The notes: generated by a model not told the origin, from the letters alone. 64,000 bases of DNA from Bacillus norwichensis (GCF_014836955.1 NZ_JACSPV010000018.1:1-64000); one strand, 5' to 3'. Numbered from the stretch's first letter, positions 1-8,670 are shown. Made by a program: numbers and translations.

Positions 1-41
1 CCTTCACGACGAACTGAAAGATAGGGTTTTAAGATACCTTG

Positions 42-67
42 AATAAAGTGTACTTACACACTTTATT
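42..67. terminator. hairpin near the left edge, possible terminator
   Basis: Perfect 10-bp arms (42-51 and 58-67) enclose a 6-nt loop and are followed by TTGAC rather than a clean T-run. It may end a gene that lies left of the window. Its direction cannot be fixed from here. Confidence 0.4.
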
Positions 68-137
68 TGACAAACCCGAGCCCTCTTGATAAACAGCGAA
101 AAATCGATCCATATTGCAATAGGTTCCATTGTACGTT

Positions 138-485
138 GGTACTAGCCAGGTTCGTGGAAATTCTTCCAGCTGTTCAGGAATACTAGCCAGGTTGATCTAG
201 ATGCTGGCCAACTTCGTGGAAATACTGGCTAGATTTATACCGATACTGTCCTGCTTCATACTCTTACTGGCCAGATTCACTGAAATACTTGTTACTTTCT
301 CAGAATACTATCTAGATCTACGCTTTTCCTATTCCTATTTCGGGTATTTACTATCTATGTTCTTGCAAATTTCGAAGTACTATCCGAGATTCAAACATAC
401 AATCCAGTTTCCCAAAATGCTATCCACTTCATATTCATACAATCCAGTTCTCAATATGACTATCTATTTCAGGTTTCATGCGCTC
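138..485. repeat. degenerate ~20-21 bp tandem repeat array
   Basis: About sixteen units of 19-22 bp follow one another with loose consensus TACTATCCAGATTCNNNAAA. Clear units start with tactagccag, tactggctag, tactggccag, tactatccga and tacaatccag. A 97-residue open frame over part of it (201-494) merely repeats a seven-residue pattern and has no ribosome-binding site, so I treat the stretch as non-coding satellite-like DNA. Units at the right end have drifted further from the left-end consensus. Confidence 0.65.
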
Positions 486-514
486 CGAAGTTAAACATAT
501 TTTTCTCCAACTCT

Positions 515-1219
515 TTACTCATCTTCCCCAACATAATGGATATATAAGTCTTCATTCGTCGATTTAAGCTTCAGGTCTTTTGGAATCTTTAAATAAAGAT
601 AATCGATTTCCATGAAACCGCCGTAGTCCGTCATGCCTTTACGTTCTCCAGAAAACTGAGTAATAACAAATTCTTTTTCATATATCGTAAATTTAAGGTC
701 TTTCTCTTCCCATTTTCCCTTTACATGCATCGTGTCTTTTTCCAAAGTCACATTCAACGGTCGATACTCGTTCGTTATATCAATTCCCCCAACAACAGAC
801 TTCGAGTAATAGGTTCCTTCAATCATTCCGTCATTTTCAGTCTTCCTTTCCACAATCACCGATCCATCAAACCAGTCTTGATCTTCTATGTCGAGCTCTT
901 TTCCACTGTATTTCCATTGCCATTCATTTTGGACATACCTAGAATCAACTTCATTCGTACGCCCATCAAATAGAGCATCAAACAATCGGTCCATTTCTTG
1001 ATTCAGTTGTTCATCAGAGGACTGATTAAAATTGAGTTCTTTTTCACCGATTGGCAAAGCTTCAAAAATAAATACCGCGGCTATCAGCACAAGTCCATAG
1101 CCGATTAATAGCAGTTTTACGTACTGTTTATTTTTCAGGACATTCCGCTGCATTCCCTTGATTCCCCATATCAGAATACCAGCAAACCCTACAAGCACCA
1201 GTAAACCAGTCATGCCCAT
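515..1219 (-). CDS. hypothetical two-TM membrane protein of the ABC operon
   Basis: A 234-residue protein I cannot assign to a named family. It has two N-terminal hydrophobic segments (residues about 3-21 and 35-54) followed by a soluble, charged domain of roughly 175 residues rich in aromatic and acidic residues and probably exposed outside the membrane. Its ATG overlaps the stop codon of the upstream permease gene (TAATG), so it is translationally coupled and is the last gene of the GntR-ATPase-permease operon. An accessory or substrate-sensing subunit of that transporter is a reasonable inference, but no motif proves it. Confidence 0.75.
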   Translation of the reverse strand: MGMTGLLVLVGFAGILIWGIKGMQRNVLKNKQYVKLLLIGYGLVLIAAVFIFEALPIGEKELNFNQSSDEQLNQEMDRLFDALFDGRTNEVDSRYVQNEWQWKYSGKELDIEDQDWFDGSVIVERKTENDGMIEGTYYSKSVVGGIDITNEYRPLNVTLEKDTMHVKGKWEEKDLKFTIYEKEFVITQFSGERKGMTDYGGFMEIDYLYLKIPKDLKLKSTNEDLYIHYVGEDE

Positions 1220-1974
1220 TATTTTCTGACCTCCATTCGATTCGAGAGGAACATAGATGCTGCAAAAAATAGAGCTGATAAGACAAGTACTTTAACAGCA
1301 AATAATAACAAAGATGATTCAGCAAAAATAAAATCAAAAACGATCTTTGCCAGTTTCACATTGCGGATTCCTGAATAAACGGCGAATCCGACAAAAAGCG
1401 TTGGCAGCAAAAAGATAAAAGCTTTATTCACCTGAACCATCATTCCGGTTAAATAACCAAGGGAAGCAAACAAAATCATATATAAAATGGCTGCGATCAC
1501 AGCAATGAAAAATTCCGCAGGTGCTCCCATTAAGCTGGTTCCTGTACTATATTGGATATCCGTAACAAAGAAAATGATAATTTTTAGCAGGAAACCTGCC
1601 AAGACAGCTGCTGCCCCTCCTATAACACTCGCAGTCAGCAAAAATAATATATTCGCTAAATTGCTGCTTAAACGATTGGCCACGAAAGTAAAATCATCAT
1701 ACCTAACCGACTTTGTAGTGATCAGTATGCCAGTAATGAATATCCAAACCATCGTAAAAATAACAATTATATCGGCAGAATAATAAGAAACATCTATTGA
1801 TATTCCCGTACTCGAGCTTGTTCCAGAAGAACTCATACCTCCGAGTGAAAACAGAAGGCTAATTAGATGAACCCCGACCATCGAAATAAATACACCCAAA
1901 AAAGCCCGCATCTTGAACTCATATTGTCTTTTTACGACATCAGACAAACTCATTTCGGTTAAAGACACTGTCAA
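1219..1974 (-). CDS. ABC-2 type transporter permease
   Basis: A 251-residue integral membrane protein with about six hydrophobic segments (near residues 24-45, 66-86, 105-130, 150-175, 183-200 and 217-240), as expected for one half of an ABC-2 permease. It overlaps the end of the ATPase gene by 35 bp and shares a base with the next gene, so the cluster is a tight operon. The partner ATPase and YtrA-type regulator suggest a small exporter like the YtrABCDEF/BcrAB group, often induced by cell-wall-active compounds. The substrate is unknown. Confidence 0.8.
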   Translation of the reverse strand: MTVSLTEMSLSDVVKRQYEFKMRAFLGVFISMVGVHLISLLFSLGGMSSSGTSSSTGISIDVSYYSADIIVIFTMVWIFITGILITTKSVRYDDFTFVANRLSSNLANILFLLTASVIGGAAAVLAGFLLKIIIFFVTDIQYSTGTSLMGAPAEFFIAVIAAILYMILFASLGYLTGMMVQVNKAFIFLLPTLFVGFAVYSGIRNVKLAKIVFDFIFAESSLLLFAVKVLVLSALFFAASMFLSNRMEVRK

Positions 1975-2851
1975 TTCCCCCTTTTTGTCTGCTCGTCAAA
2001 TAAACGCACACATCACTTGCCGACACCTGAGACACTTTTATTCCATCAAGCTTCATTTGATTGACCTGCTCTTCGGAAAAATCATTTTTTACAACAGTAA
2101 AAGTCCGGCCAGGCCCTGCTTCCTTCTCATGAATGATTTCCTTATTCTCGCTCCATTTCGCAACAGCGGACATCTTTCCAGTAAGACCGACTGCCCACTC
2201 CTTCAGATCGGAAACAGACAAATGCAAACGAACTTTCCCATTATTAATCAGCAGGACATCTTCCAGCACATCCTCTATCTCGCTTAAATGGTGGCTCGAA
2301 ACAATGATGGTCCGCGGATGGGCGAGATAATCCTTTAGCAAAGCCCGGTAAAAATCTTTACGAACTGCAGCATCCATTCCCGTCGTAGGCTCATCGAAAA
2401 TCGTCAAAGCGCATCGGGACGCCAGCCCCAAAATCATATTGAATGTGCTCTTCATCCCTTTTGATAAGTTCCCATGATAAAAGTTAGGATTGAAAGAAAA
2501 GTAATCAAATAGTCCTTCCGCCAGTTTCTCATCCCATTTTTCATAAAAGCGCCCTGCTTCTTCCAATATTTCTTTTAAAGTAAGTGCTGGCGGCAACCCC
2601 ATCTGATCATCTATGAAAATGCTATTGGCAGAGACCCGCAGATTGTTAAAAGGATTCTCCGAAAAAACTTTAATCGTTCCGGAAGTTGGATGAATGAAGC
2701 CGGAAATCAGCTTTAACAAAGTCGTCTTGCCAGCTCCGTTTCTTCCAACAAGCCCAGTCATTTTATTCTCACCAATTGCCAATGACAGTTGATCCAGTAC
2801 CTGATGTCGTCCGTATTTTTTCGTCAGATCCGTACATTCGATGATATTCAC
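1940..2851 (-). CDS. ABC transporter ATP-binding protein (YtrB/BcrA-like)
   Basis: A 303-residue nucleotide-binding subunit. Walker A GRNGAGKTT lies at residues 36-44, the signature LSKGMK near 129-134, Walker B LTIFDEPTTGMD near 149-160, and the H-loop histidine in VSSHHLSEI. The signature is LSKG rather than LSGG, as in many YtrB-like ATPases. The gene starts with an ATGA overlap on the GntR gene and runs 35 bp into the permease gene. It should energise export by the neighbouring permease. Its C-terminal ~80 residues are not recognised. Confidence 0.88.
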   Translation of the reverse strand: MNIIECTDLTKKYGRHQVLDQLSLAIGENKMTGLVGRNGAGKTTLLKLISGFIHPTSGTIKVFSENPFNNLRVSANSIFIDDQMGLPPALTLKEILEEAGRFYEKWDEKLAEGLFDYFSFNPNFYHGNLSKGMKSTFNMILGLASRCALTIFDEPTTGMDAAVRKDFYRALLKDYLAHPRTIIVSSHHLSEIEDVLEDVLLINNGKVRLHLSVSDLKEWAVGLTGKMSAVAKWSENKEIIHEKEAGPGRTFTVVKNDFSEEQVNQMKLDGIKVSQVSASDVCVYLTSRQKGGIDSVFNRNEFV

Positions 2852-3228
2852 GCTCTGCCCCTCCCCTTGTTCACTTCCTTAAGCATATCAATGAGATCGT
2901 TTTCCGAAACATTCAATCTTTCAGCTTCAAGCACAAGCTCCTGAATCAACCGTTTTAATGTCTCATTTCTTCGTTTGCTTATAACCTTTTCTTTCGCTCC
3001 TTCTGCAACGAACATGCCAAGCCCCCGCCTTTTATATAAAATACCTTCGTCCACCAATACATTCAGCCCTTTCGCGGCAGTTGCCGGATTAATATTGAAC
3101 ATATCTGCCAGTTGGTATTGGGAATACACTTTGTTATTCACTTTAAAACGGCCGCTAATAATCTCGTTCTCCAATGATTCCGAGATTTGAAGATAAATCG
3201 GCTTCGTATCATTCGGATCAATCAACAT
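2848..3228 (-). CDS. GntR-family (YtrA subfamily) transcriptional regulator
   Basis: About 126 residues: an N-terminal winged helix-turn-helix (roughly residues 10-75, with PIYLQISESLENEI and the recognition region NPATAAKGLNVLVDEG) and a short C-terminal helical dimerisation part. YtrA-subfamily GntR proteins have this short architecture and repress the ABC operon they head. The start is set at the second ATG because AGGAGG lies 6 nt before it; an ATG two codons upstream abuts the Shine-Dalgarno sequence. An AT-rich promoter region precedes it (3250-3295). Confidence 0.87.
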   Translation of the reverse strand: MLIDPNDTKPIYLQISESLENEIISGRFKVNNKVYSQYQLADMFNINPATAAKGLNVLVDEGILYKRRGLGMFVAEGAKEKVISKRRNETLKRLIQELVLEAERLNVSENDLIDMLKEVNKGRGRA

Positions 3229-3729
3229 ACACATCCTCCTCTCTGGATGGGTGCATTACTGTTGTAATGTAGTATATAATATAATATTAAAAATAGCAAT
3301 AAGAAAAACGATGATTTTTGATGAACCATCGGTTTGAGTTTTCCACTGAATTTTTCGATAATATAGACATTTGCGTATAGATCTTTTAATATATTGATAA
3401 TACCATGCCCTAAAACAGACATTCTTTGCGTGAAAAAGGTTTAGATTCATTGCAGGAAAGGGGCAGGAAGACGTACAAAATAGGAGATTCACAAGGAAAC
3501 CCTATGACTATCGCGACGTTTCTTAAAAATCATGCCGAAAATAGGAGGAGATATTAGTACGCATGACCTTCTAAAAGTTTGCTTTCACTGGTTGAGAATG
3601 ATTGAAACGAGGCTACAGTTGATTGAGATTTACAACCTTCATATGAAGCAGATTTCACAAGACTGATCCACATGGCCCCAATGCTTGGTGTAAAGCTAAG
3701 GAAATTCTAAAGAAAGAGGATGATCAAAC
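3229..3729. other. intergenic stretch, little recognised
   Basis: Half a kilobase without a convincing gene. The left edge (3250-3295) holds the probable leftward promoter of the gntR-ABC operon, with TATACT/TATAAT-like hexamers. The rest has only short open frames with no database-like motif, and may include an eroded gene tail around 3485-3560. Confidence 0.4.
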
Positions 3730-4357
3730 ATGAAGAAGAAGGGCTTGTACCGTGACTTTTTCCTGTTTTTCGATATTACCATAATGCTATTCATTTTAGC
3801 GGCATTGGGTATTTTCGTATGGTTCAAGGGCGATATATGGATTCTAGCTATCTACTTTTTTCTCGGACTAGTTGCGTACATGTTTACTGAATATGCAACT
3901 CACCGATTTCTTTTCCATCTTAAAGCACCTAAAAACCGGCTTTTTTTAATGCTCCTCAAACACCCTACATTACGACCACCACAAAGACCCCAATAATCTG
4001 AAACTTTTATTTCTGCCGCTCTGGTACACCCTTCCAAATCTCGTTATCGCTGCCAGCATCTTTTATCTTATCGAATCAACCTTAACAGGAGCTTTTTCCT
4101 TCCTTATGGGGATCATTGTTATGCTGCTTATTTACGAGTGGAAGCATTACGTTGCACATCGTCCCATTAAACCGATCACTAAGTTCGGGGTGTGGGTGAA
4201 AAAGCTCCACTTGCTGCACCACTTCAAAAATGAGAACTATTGGTACGGCGTCTCTACCCCTTTTGTGGATATATTGTTTGGTACGCTGAAGGATGAAAAG
4301 AAAGTCCAAACAAGTAAGACCGTCAGGGATTTGGAAAAAAGGGAGAAATCTTCATAA
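3730..4357 (+). pseudogene. fatty-acid hydroxylase / sterol desaturase family gene, one frameshift
   Basis: Two adjacent frames together encode a complete ~208-residue member of the fatty-acid hydroxylase superfamily, integral membrane di-iron enzymes. Frame 1 (3730 to ~3965) gives the start, two membrane segments and the first histidine box HRFLFH. Frame 2 (to 4357) gives HYDHHKDPN, EWKHYVAH and HLLHHFKNENYW, i.e. all the iron-ligand boxes. Deleting one C from the CCC run at 3963-3965 restores a continuous reading through LKHLHYDHH. The break is therefore a single-base insertion: a recent mutation, phase variation or sequencing error. The ATG follows AGAGGATG at moderate distance. Likely substrates are fatty acids or carotenoids. 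Confidence 0.82.
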
Positions 4358-4387
4358 CAACAGATTCATCCAAGAGAGATATTAATT

Positions 4388-5203
4388 TTATTCATCAAAC
4401 GTTTGGTTTGTCCATTGCTCTTTTCTGTCGCTGTCGAAATAATAAGGAGGGACTGTTCCTTCCTCTCCCTGAGATTGAAAATAATTTTCCTCGACCACAT
4501 ATGATACCGACCTCACACCCGTTTCTCCATTACCTTCCCATGTCTCAGTAAAAACCACTAAATATTTCTCCTTCTCTAACTCAGATGCCTCTGTCTTCAT
4601 CGTTACACGATAATCATTAATGGTTCCTTCCCTTTGGCCAATTTTATCCGGAAATGTCCCCAGTGCCCTTCCCTCATCTGTAGCGGCGATTTTCACTGCC
4701 GCTTCCTTTGTAAAAGGGGGTATTTTAGGTGAGGTGTATTCAAGAGTGACCCAAGCTATTAAGGATAACAAGAGAGGAATTAAAGCAATAAAATAAATTT
4801 TCTTTCGCTTGGAACCCTTGTTTACTATTAGCAAACGGTCGATGAGAGCATACAGCAAAGCAGCCGCCATTCCAATAATTGCAAAACCAACCTGTTGAAA
4901 CAATAAACCACTAGCCGAACCAAATACAACATGTAATAGAACATACAACCATTGGTTTTCTTTAAACCATTTCTTTTGCGCATGTTCTAATGCTAGAGAA
5001 ATCAAACTTCCATAAACCAAGATAATGGGGCAGCTATACATCAAAACCCCGTACGACCACCCTATGAATTGATTCCCTTTATGGTAAGGTCCGTCCACGC
5101 CTATGGAAATGGCGCCCATGACAAGAGAGAAAAACAAAGCCGTAAAGACTGTGGTCAATAATTTCCGCTTTAAGACTTCGGTGAAATTGCTTTCTGTCCT
5201 CAT
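4388..5203 (-). CDS. hypothetical multi-pass membrane protein
   Basis: Not recognised. About 271 residues with four or five hydrophobic segments in the first 145 residues, one more near 150-170, and a C-terminal soluble region (~110 residues) that reads like an extracytoplasmic domain. The start is the ATG at 5203 because GAGGAG sits 7 nt upstream; a frame extension of 15 residues exists but has no ribosome-binding site. It stands alone, tail to tail with the hydroxylase gene, and two ATCAA-N-TTGAT palindromes lie in its upstream region. Confidence 0.7.
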   Translation of the reverse strand: MRTESNFTEVLKRKLLTTVFTALFFSLVMGAISIGVDGPYHKGNQFIGWSYGVLMYSCPIILVYGSLISLALEHAQKKWFKENQWLYVLLHVVFGSASGLLFQQVGFAIIGMAAALLYALIDRLLIVNKGSKRKKIYFIALIPLLLSLIAWVTLEYTSPKIPPFTKEAAVKIAATDEGRALGTFPDKIGQREGTINDYRVTMKTEASELEKEKYLVVFTETWEGNGETGVRSVSYVVEENYFQSQGEEGTVPPYYFDSDRKEQWTNQTFDE

Positions 5204-5241
5204 GCTATCGCTCCTCTGTTTAATTGGAGTTAGCTTTTTAT

Positions 5242-5259
5242 TAATCAAACAATTGATTA
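5242..5259. promoter_or_regulatory. palindrome TAATCAA-N4-TTGATTA, candidate operator
   Basis: Perfect 7-bp arms with a 4-bp spacer lie about 40 bp upstream of the chosen start of the membrane-protein gene. A near copy lies 78 bp away. The pattern suits a TetR- or MarR-type dimer site, but no such regulator gene is adjacent. Confidence 0.4.
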
Positions 5260-5319
5260 GTGCGAGTACTACTATTTAATCCACCTTTATTGGGCAGCCG
5301 CTTCAACATATCATTCTTC

Positions 5320-5335
5320 AATCAAACAGTTGATT
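5320..5335. promoter_or_regulatory. second AATCAA-N4-TTGATT palindrome
   Basis: Six-bp perfect arms with a 4-bp spacer. It shares the core ATCAAACA.TTGATTA with the copy at 5242-5259, which makes chance less likely and supports a paired operator for one regulator. Confidence 0.38.
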
Positions 5336-5419
5336 AATAACCCCTCATAATCATATTATTCGATAACACCCTGTCGTACTCCTGCTTAAACAGAGAGAGT
5401 TCTTTACTTTAACGCGTTA

Positions 5420-5468
5420 ATTGGGCGGGGGTCAGACCCCTTAAAAAGACCTTTAAAAAGACCTTTAA
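5420..5468. repeat. GGGGTC/GACCCC palindrome and direct repeat
   Basis: A GGGGTCAGACCCC-type inverted repeat is followed by two tandem copies of a ttaaaaagacct unit, immediately before the terminator of the next operon. Function unknown. Confidence 0.4.
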
Positions 5469-5489
5469 AAAAACCGCCCTGACGGGCGG
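5467..5489 (-). terminator. rho-independent terminator of the sulfonate-type ABC operon
   Basis: On the minus strand a CCGCCC/GGGCGG stem (5474-5489) with a 4-nt loop is followed by seven T residues, a few bases after the ATPase stop codon. Confidence 0.8.
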
Positions 5490-5494
5490 TTAGC

Positions 5495-6271
5495 TTAAGG
5501 GGTATTTTGTTTCCCCTGCAACTCTAAGATGATTTCACGTTTATATTCAATAAATTCTTTTGCTAATTGCATATCCCATTCACGGGGCTGCGGCAGTTCA
5601 ACTTGGATTTCTTTCGCAATTTTTCCAGGTCGTGCCGACATGACATAGATTCGGTCTGACAAGTAGACTGCTTCATCTACGTCATGGGTGACGAATAATA
5701 CACTGCACTTTTCCTCTTCCCAAACGCTTAGAAGCAGGTCCTGCATTTCTTTTCTCGTTTGAGCATCTAGTGCACCGAATGGCTCATCCATGAGCAGCAA
5801 GCTTGGCTTATAAACAAGCGCCCTCGCAATAGCCACACGCTGTTGCATCCCACCGGACATTAGGGAAGGATAATGGTTTTCAAAGCCTGCAAGACCGACA
5901 AGCTTCAGAAAATGCATAGCCATTTCTTTCTTTTGAGCCTTATTTAATGTGTTGTCTTTTTTCAATGCAAACGCGACGTTTTCCCATGCATGGAGCCAAG
6001 GCAGCAAGCTGTATTGCTGAAAAACAACACCGCGATCTCTTCCCGCTCCAATAATTTGTTTGCCGTCCAATTGAAGATCACCTGCGGTATATGAGTCCAA
6101 CCCCGCCACCAGTCTAAGAAAAGTCGATTTCCCGCATCCCGAGGGACCTAGCAAGGAAACAAACTCTCCTGTTTTGATATTCAGGTTAACATCTTGGAGG
6201 GCAACGACTTCTTTTTTATTACTGATAAAAATCTTATTGATATCTTTGGCTGCTAAACGAACTTCTTCCAT
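5495..6271 (-). CDS. ABC transporter ATP-binding protein, SsuB/TauB/NrtD family
   Basis: A 258-residue ATPase with Walker A GPSGCGKST at residues 42-50, Q-loop VFQQYSLLPW, signature LMSGGMQQRV, Walker B LLLMDEPFGALD and H-loop LFVTHDVDEAV. Sequence and gene order (binding protein-permease-ATPase) place it in the nitrate/taurine/aliphatic-sulfonate class of importers. It is the last gene of the operon, 13 nt after the permease, and is followed at once by a terminator. The substrate cannot be read from the ATPase. Confidence 0.9.
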   Translation of the reverse strand: MEEVRLAAKDINKIFISNKKEVVALQDVNLNIKTGEFVSLLGPSGCGKSTFLRLVAGLDSYTAGDLQLDGKQIIGAGRDRGVVFQQYSLLPWLHAWENVAFALKKDNTLNKAQKKEMAMHFLKLVGLAGFENHYPSLMSGGMQQRVAIARALVYKPSLLLMDEPFGALDAQTRKEMQDLLLSVWEEEKCSVLFVTHDVDEAVYLSDRIYVMSARPGKIAKEIQVELPQPREWDMQLAKEFIEYKREIILELQGKQNTP

Positions 6272-6284
6272 GATATCCCCTCCA

Positions 6285-7073
6285 TCATTCTTTTACCTTA
6301 GCTGATTCCTTCCACGGGAATAAACGGCGATACAATAATTTGAACAACATATCCGTAATGAGACCAAGGAGCCCAATCACAAGAATTCCGAGAATGATCC
6401 GGTCCGTTGCAAGATAACGCTGCGCCTGCATAATCCGAAATCCGAGACCTTCGGAAGCCGCAACAAGTTCAGCAACAACAAGATAGGTCCATGCCCATCC
6501 CCATGTCGTCCGAAGTGTATCCATAATTCCTGGAAAAGCCGCTCTGAATACTATATCTTTGATAATCTCAAATTTTTTCAAACCAATGGTCATCCCGACT
6601 TCAACCAAGGAACGATTGACCGTTTTACAATTGTCGGCAATCATAATCACTTCTTGAAAGAATACACCCAGGAATAGGATAAAGAACTTTTGAGTATCAG
6701 TTGTGCCAAACCATAAAATGGATAATGGAATGAAAGCAACGGCTGGCATGTATCGAACAAGCCCGACAACCGGCTCCCAAATGGATTGCCACGCTCGAGA
6801 TGTCCCCATCATGATTCCGATTGGCAAGGCGAACAATGTTGAAATGAAAAAGCCCATGAAAATTCTGTAAAAGCTGACACCGATATCTTTAAAAAAGATA
6901 CCTTCTTCAATTTCCTCCAATGCCGCGCGGACTACGTCACTCGGAGATGGAAGGAAAAGGGGGTCTACGTATCCCCCATACGTCACAATGCTCCATACAG
7001 CAAATATAAAAAATACACTGATTGTTGAAATGATTGGATATCGCTTCATTTTGTACCAACTATTCCATATCAA
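6285..7073 (-). CDS. ABC transporter permease, SsuC/TauC family
   Basis: A 262-residue permease with about six membrane helices and the binding-protein-dependent EAA loop near residues 165-185 (EVGMTIGLKKFEIIKDIVFR..G). It carries the substrate across the membrane, energised by the ATPase encoded next. Its start overlaps the end of the binding-protein gene by 14 bp, consistent with one transcript. Confidence 0.9.
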   Translation of the reverse strand: MIWNSWYKMKRYPIISTISVFFIFAVWSIVTYGGYVDPLFLPSPSDVVRAALEEIEEGIFFKDIGVSFYRIFMGFFISTLFALPIGIMMGTSRAWQSIWEPVVGLVRYMPAVAFIPLSILWFGTTDTQKFFILFLGVFFQEVIMIADNCKTVNRSLVEVGMTIGLKKFEIIKDIVFRAAFPGIMDTLRTTWGWAWTYLVVAELVAASEGLGFRIMQAQRYLATDRIILGILVIGLLGLITDMLFKLLYRRLFPWKESAKVKE

Positions 7074-8061
7074 ATATTTCGTCTAAGTTGATTTCATTTT
7101 TCATGCTTCCGCCTTCAAGCATAAGCTTCTGAATGTTTTCCGCCGCCTTTTTCAATTCACCGGAGCTGACTTTTTCGGACTGTTCTTCACTATTGTAAAA
7201 TTTCAGCCCACTGAGGATAGATGGCAATTCATCAGCAGAGATGCCGCTTCCTGTTGCCACGATTTTATTCCCCTCTTCTTCATGGTCTCTCCAATATTGA
7301 AGGGCTTCGTCCCATACTGCGCGTAAGTTTTCTTTTGCTTCAGGATTGTCTTCGAAGAATTTTGTTTTACCAACAACAATATCACTGATCAAACCAGGTG
7401 AGTTATCACCAGTATAAAGAAGATGCACTCCCTCATCCTTCTTCTTATCCAATACTTCTTTAATATATGGGGCATAAGTTACAGCTGTTTTTACATCACC
7501 CGAAATCATAGAAAGACCTGCCTGCGGAGCTGGCATAAATACCGTTTTAATATCATCCAGTGTCATGCCCTCTTCACTCAACGCCTGCTGAAGAAGAAGC
7601 TCTGACGTTGCACCCTCTTCAAAAGCAACCTTCTGCCCTTTAAAATCTTTGACTGACTGAATGTCTTTTGTAGCTAAGATAGCATCTGCATCATGGGATT
7701 CGTCCATGAAAATGATGGCTTTCATGTCCAGATCCTGGTTGGATTTCATCCGAATGGTTGTATGAGTTGCGAGGTTCGCTACATCCACTTTGTCAGAAGC
7801 AAAAGCCGCATTCATATCAGAGTCTTGTTCAAAGGAAACTGTTTCAATTTTAATGCCATGTTTCTCATCAATACCTTTTTCTTCAGCAATCCAGAACGGC
7901 CCGTTACCAACCCATGGCTGAACAGCCACTTTGATGGTCTGCGTATCTCCTTTTGCATTTCCGCCGTCATTTTCTTTTGCTCCTTTATTGGAGCTATTAG
8001 AGCATCCAGCAGCAATTAGCATGAAGATTGCGATGCTGATGGCTAGAATTCTCAACTTCAT
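7060..8061 (-). CDS. substrate-binding lipoprotein, SsuA/NrtA-like
   Basis: A 333-residue lipoprotein: a signal sequence ending in the lipobox LIAAGC (Cys 20), a Ser/Gly/Asn-rich linker, then an NMT1/SsuA-type bilobed domain starting at KVAVQPWVGNGPFWIAEEKG. It captures the substrate outside the membrane for the permease. The family covers sulfonates, taurine, nitrate, thiamine precursors and related anions, and no diagnostic enzyme gene lies nearby, so the substrate stays open. GAGGAGG precedes the ATG. Confidence 0.88.
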   Translation of the reverse strand: MKLRILAISIAIFMLIAAGCSNSSNKGAKENDGGNAKGDTQTIKVAVQPWVGNGPFWIAEEKGIDEKHGIKIETVSFEQDSDMNAAFASDKVDVANLATHTTIRMKSNQDLDMKAIIFMDESHDADAILATKDIQSVKDFKGQKVAFEEGATSELLLQQALSEEGMTLDDIKTVFMPAPQAGLSMISGDVKTAVTYAPYIKEVLDKKKDEGVHLLYTGDNSPGLISDIVVGKTKFFEDNPEAKENLRAVWDEALQYWRDHEEEGNKIVATGSGISADELPSILSGLKFYNSEEQSEKVSSGELKKAAENIQKLMLEGGSMKNEINLDEIFDME

Positions 8062-8292
8062 TTTACTTCCTCCTCATCTTTGAAAAAACTTTTTCGCTCT
8101 ACCATACTAAAGTGTCAGTACGTCAACGATCGTTGAAAAAAGTCATTTGTCACCCTAAAGGGGTCAAAAAAACCAGTCCGCCGGACGTACTCCACTCCAA
8201 ACGCACTAGCTCTATTTTAAATCAATTATGAGTATAAAGAAATAGCTTTTACCTGGTAGATAATGAGACAATTGTGGAACTTTTATGAACAA

Positions 8293-8604
8293 CTAGGAGT
8301 TTGCTAATACAACGTAGATGGAAAGTGGCTTATCACCAGTATTCTCAATCTCTAACATCTGTTGATCTTCACAGTGAATAACATCCCTTTGCGAGGCAGA
8401 AAGTTCTTTTTCATCAATGATGAAAGTGCCCTCTCCTTCAACTATATACATATAAACATGTGCGTTAGGATGCGGATGTGGGGGGACTGACTGACCGGGC
8501 AAAAGATTCAAGACGAATGCATCAGTCTTTCCCTCTTGAAAAAGCGTCTTCCTGACAAATCGGCTTTCGTTGAACTCCTGAAATTCTTTCATGTTTTTTT
8601 GCAT
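8293..8604 (-). CDS. cupin-domain protein
   Basis: A 103-residue single-domain cupin. Motif 1 is visible as GQSVPPHPHPNAHVYMYIVEGEGTF (HxH plus E, metal ligands), followed by the second motif around VIHCEDQQMLEIENTGDKPL. Such small cupins bind a metal or small ligand; enzymatic function is not predictable. The start is the ATG at 8604, with AGGAG 8 nt upstream; the frame extends six codons further without support. It diverges from the ATL gene across a 42-bp palindrome. Confidence 0.8.
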   Translation of the reverse strand: MQKNMKEFQEFNESRFVRKTLFQEGKTDAFVLNLLPGQSVPPHPHPNAHVYMYIVEGEGTFIIDEKELSASQRDVIHCEDQQMLEIENTGDKPLSIYVVLANS

Positions 8605-8628
8605 GAAAACAACTCCTGTCACAGATAT

Positions 8629-8670
8629 CTGCCATCATTATATCAGATAGTTCTGATATAATGATGGCAG
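8629..8670. promoter_or_regulatory. 42-bp palindrome with opposed -10 boxes between cupin and ATL genes
   Basis: Perfect 19-bp arms (8629-8647 and 8652-8670) flank a 4-bp centre. Each arm carries a TATAAT hexamer, one per strand, so the palindrome could serve as a symmetric divergent promoter, an operator, or a hairpin in either leader. Confidence 0.7.

Noticed and set aside
138-485. CRISPR-like array
   Set aside because: Units are 20-21 bp, diverged and directly abutting with no spacers of constant length, and no cas genes are present.
201-494. 97-residue membrane-like protein
   Set aside because: It is a by-product of a 21-bp repeat read in frame, with no ribosome-binding site.
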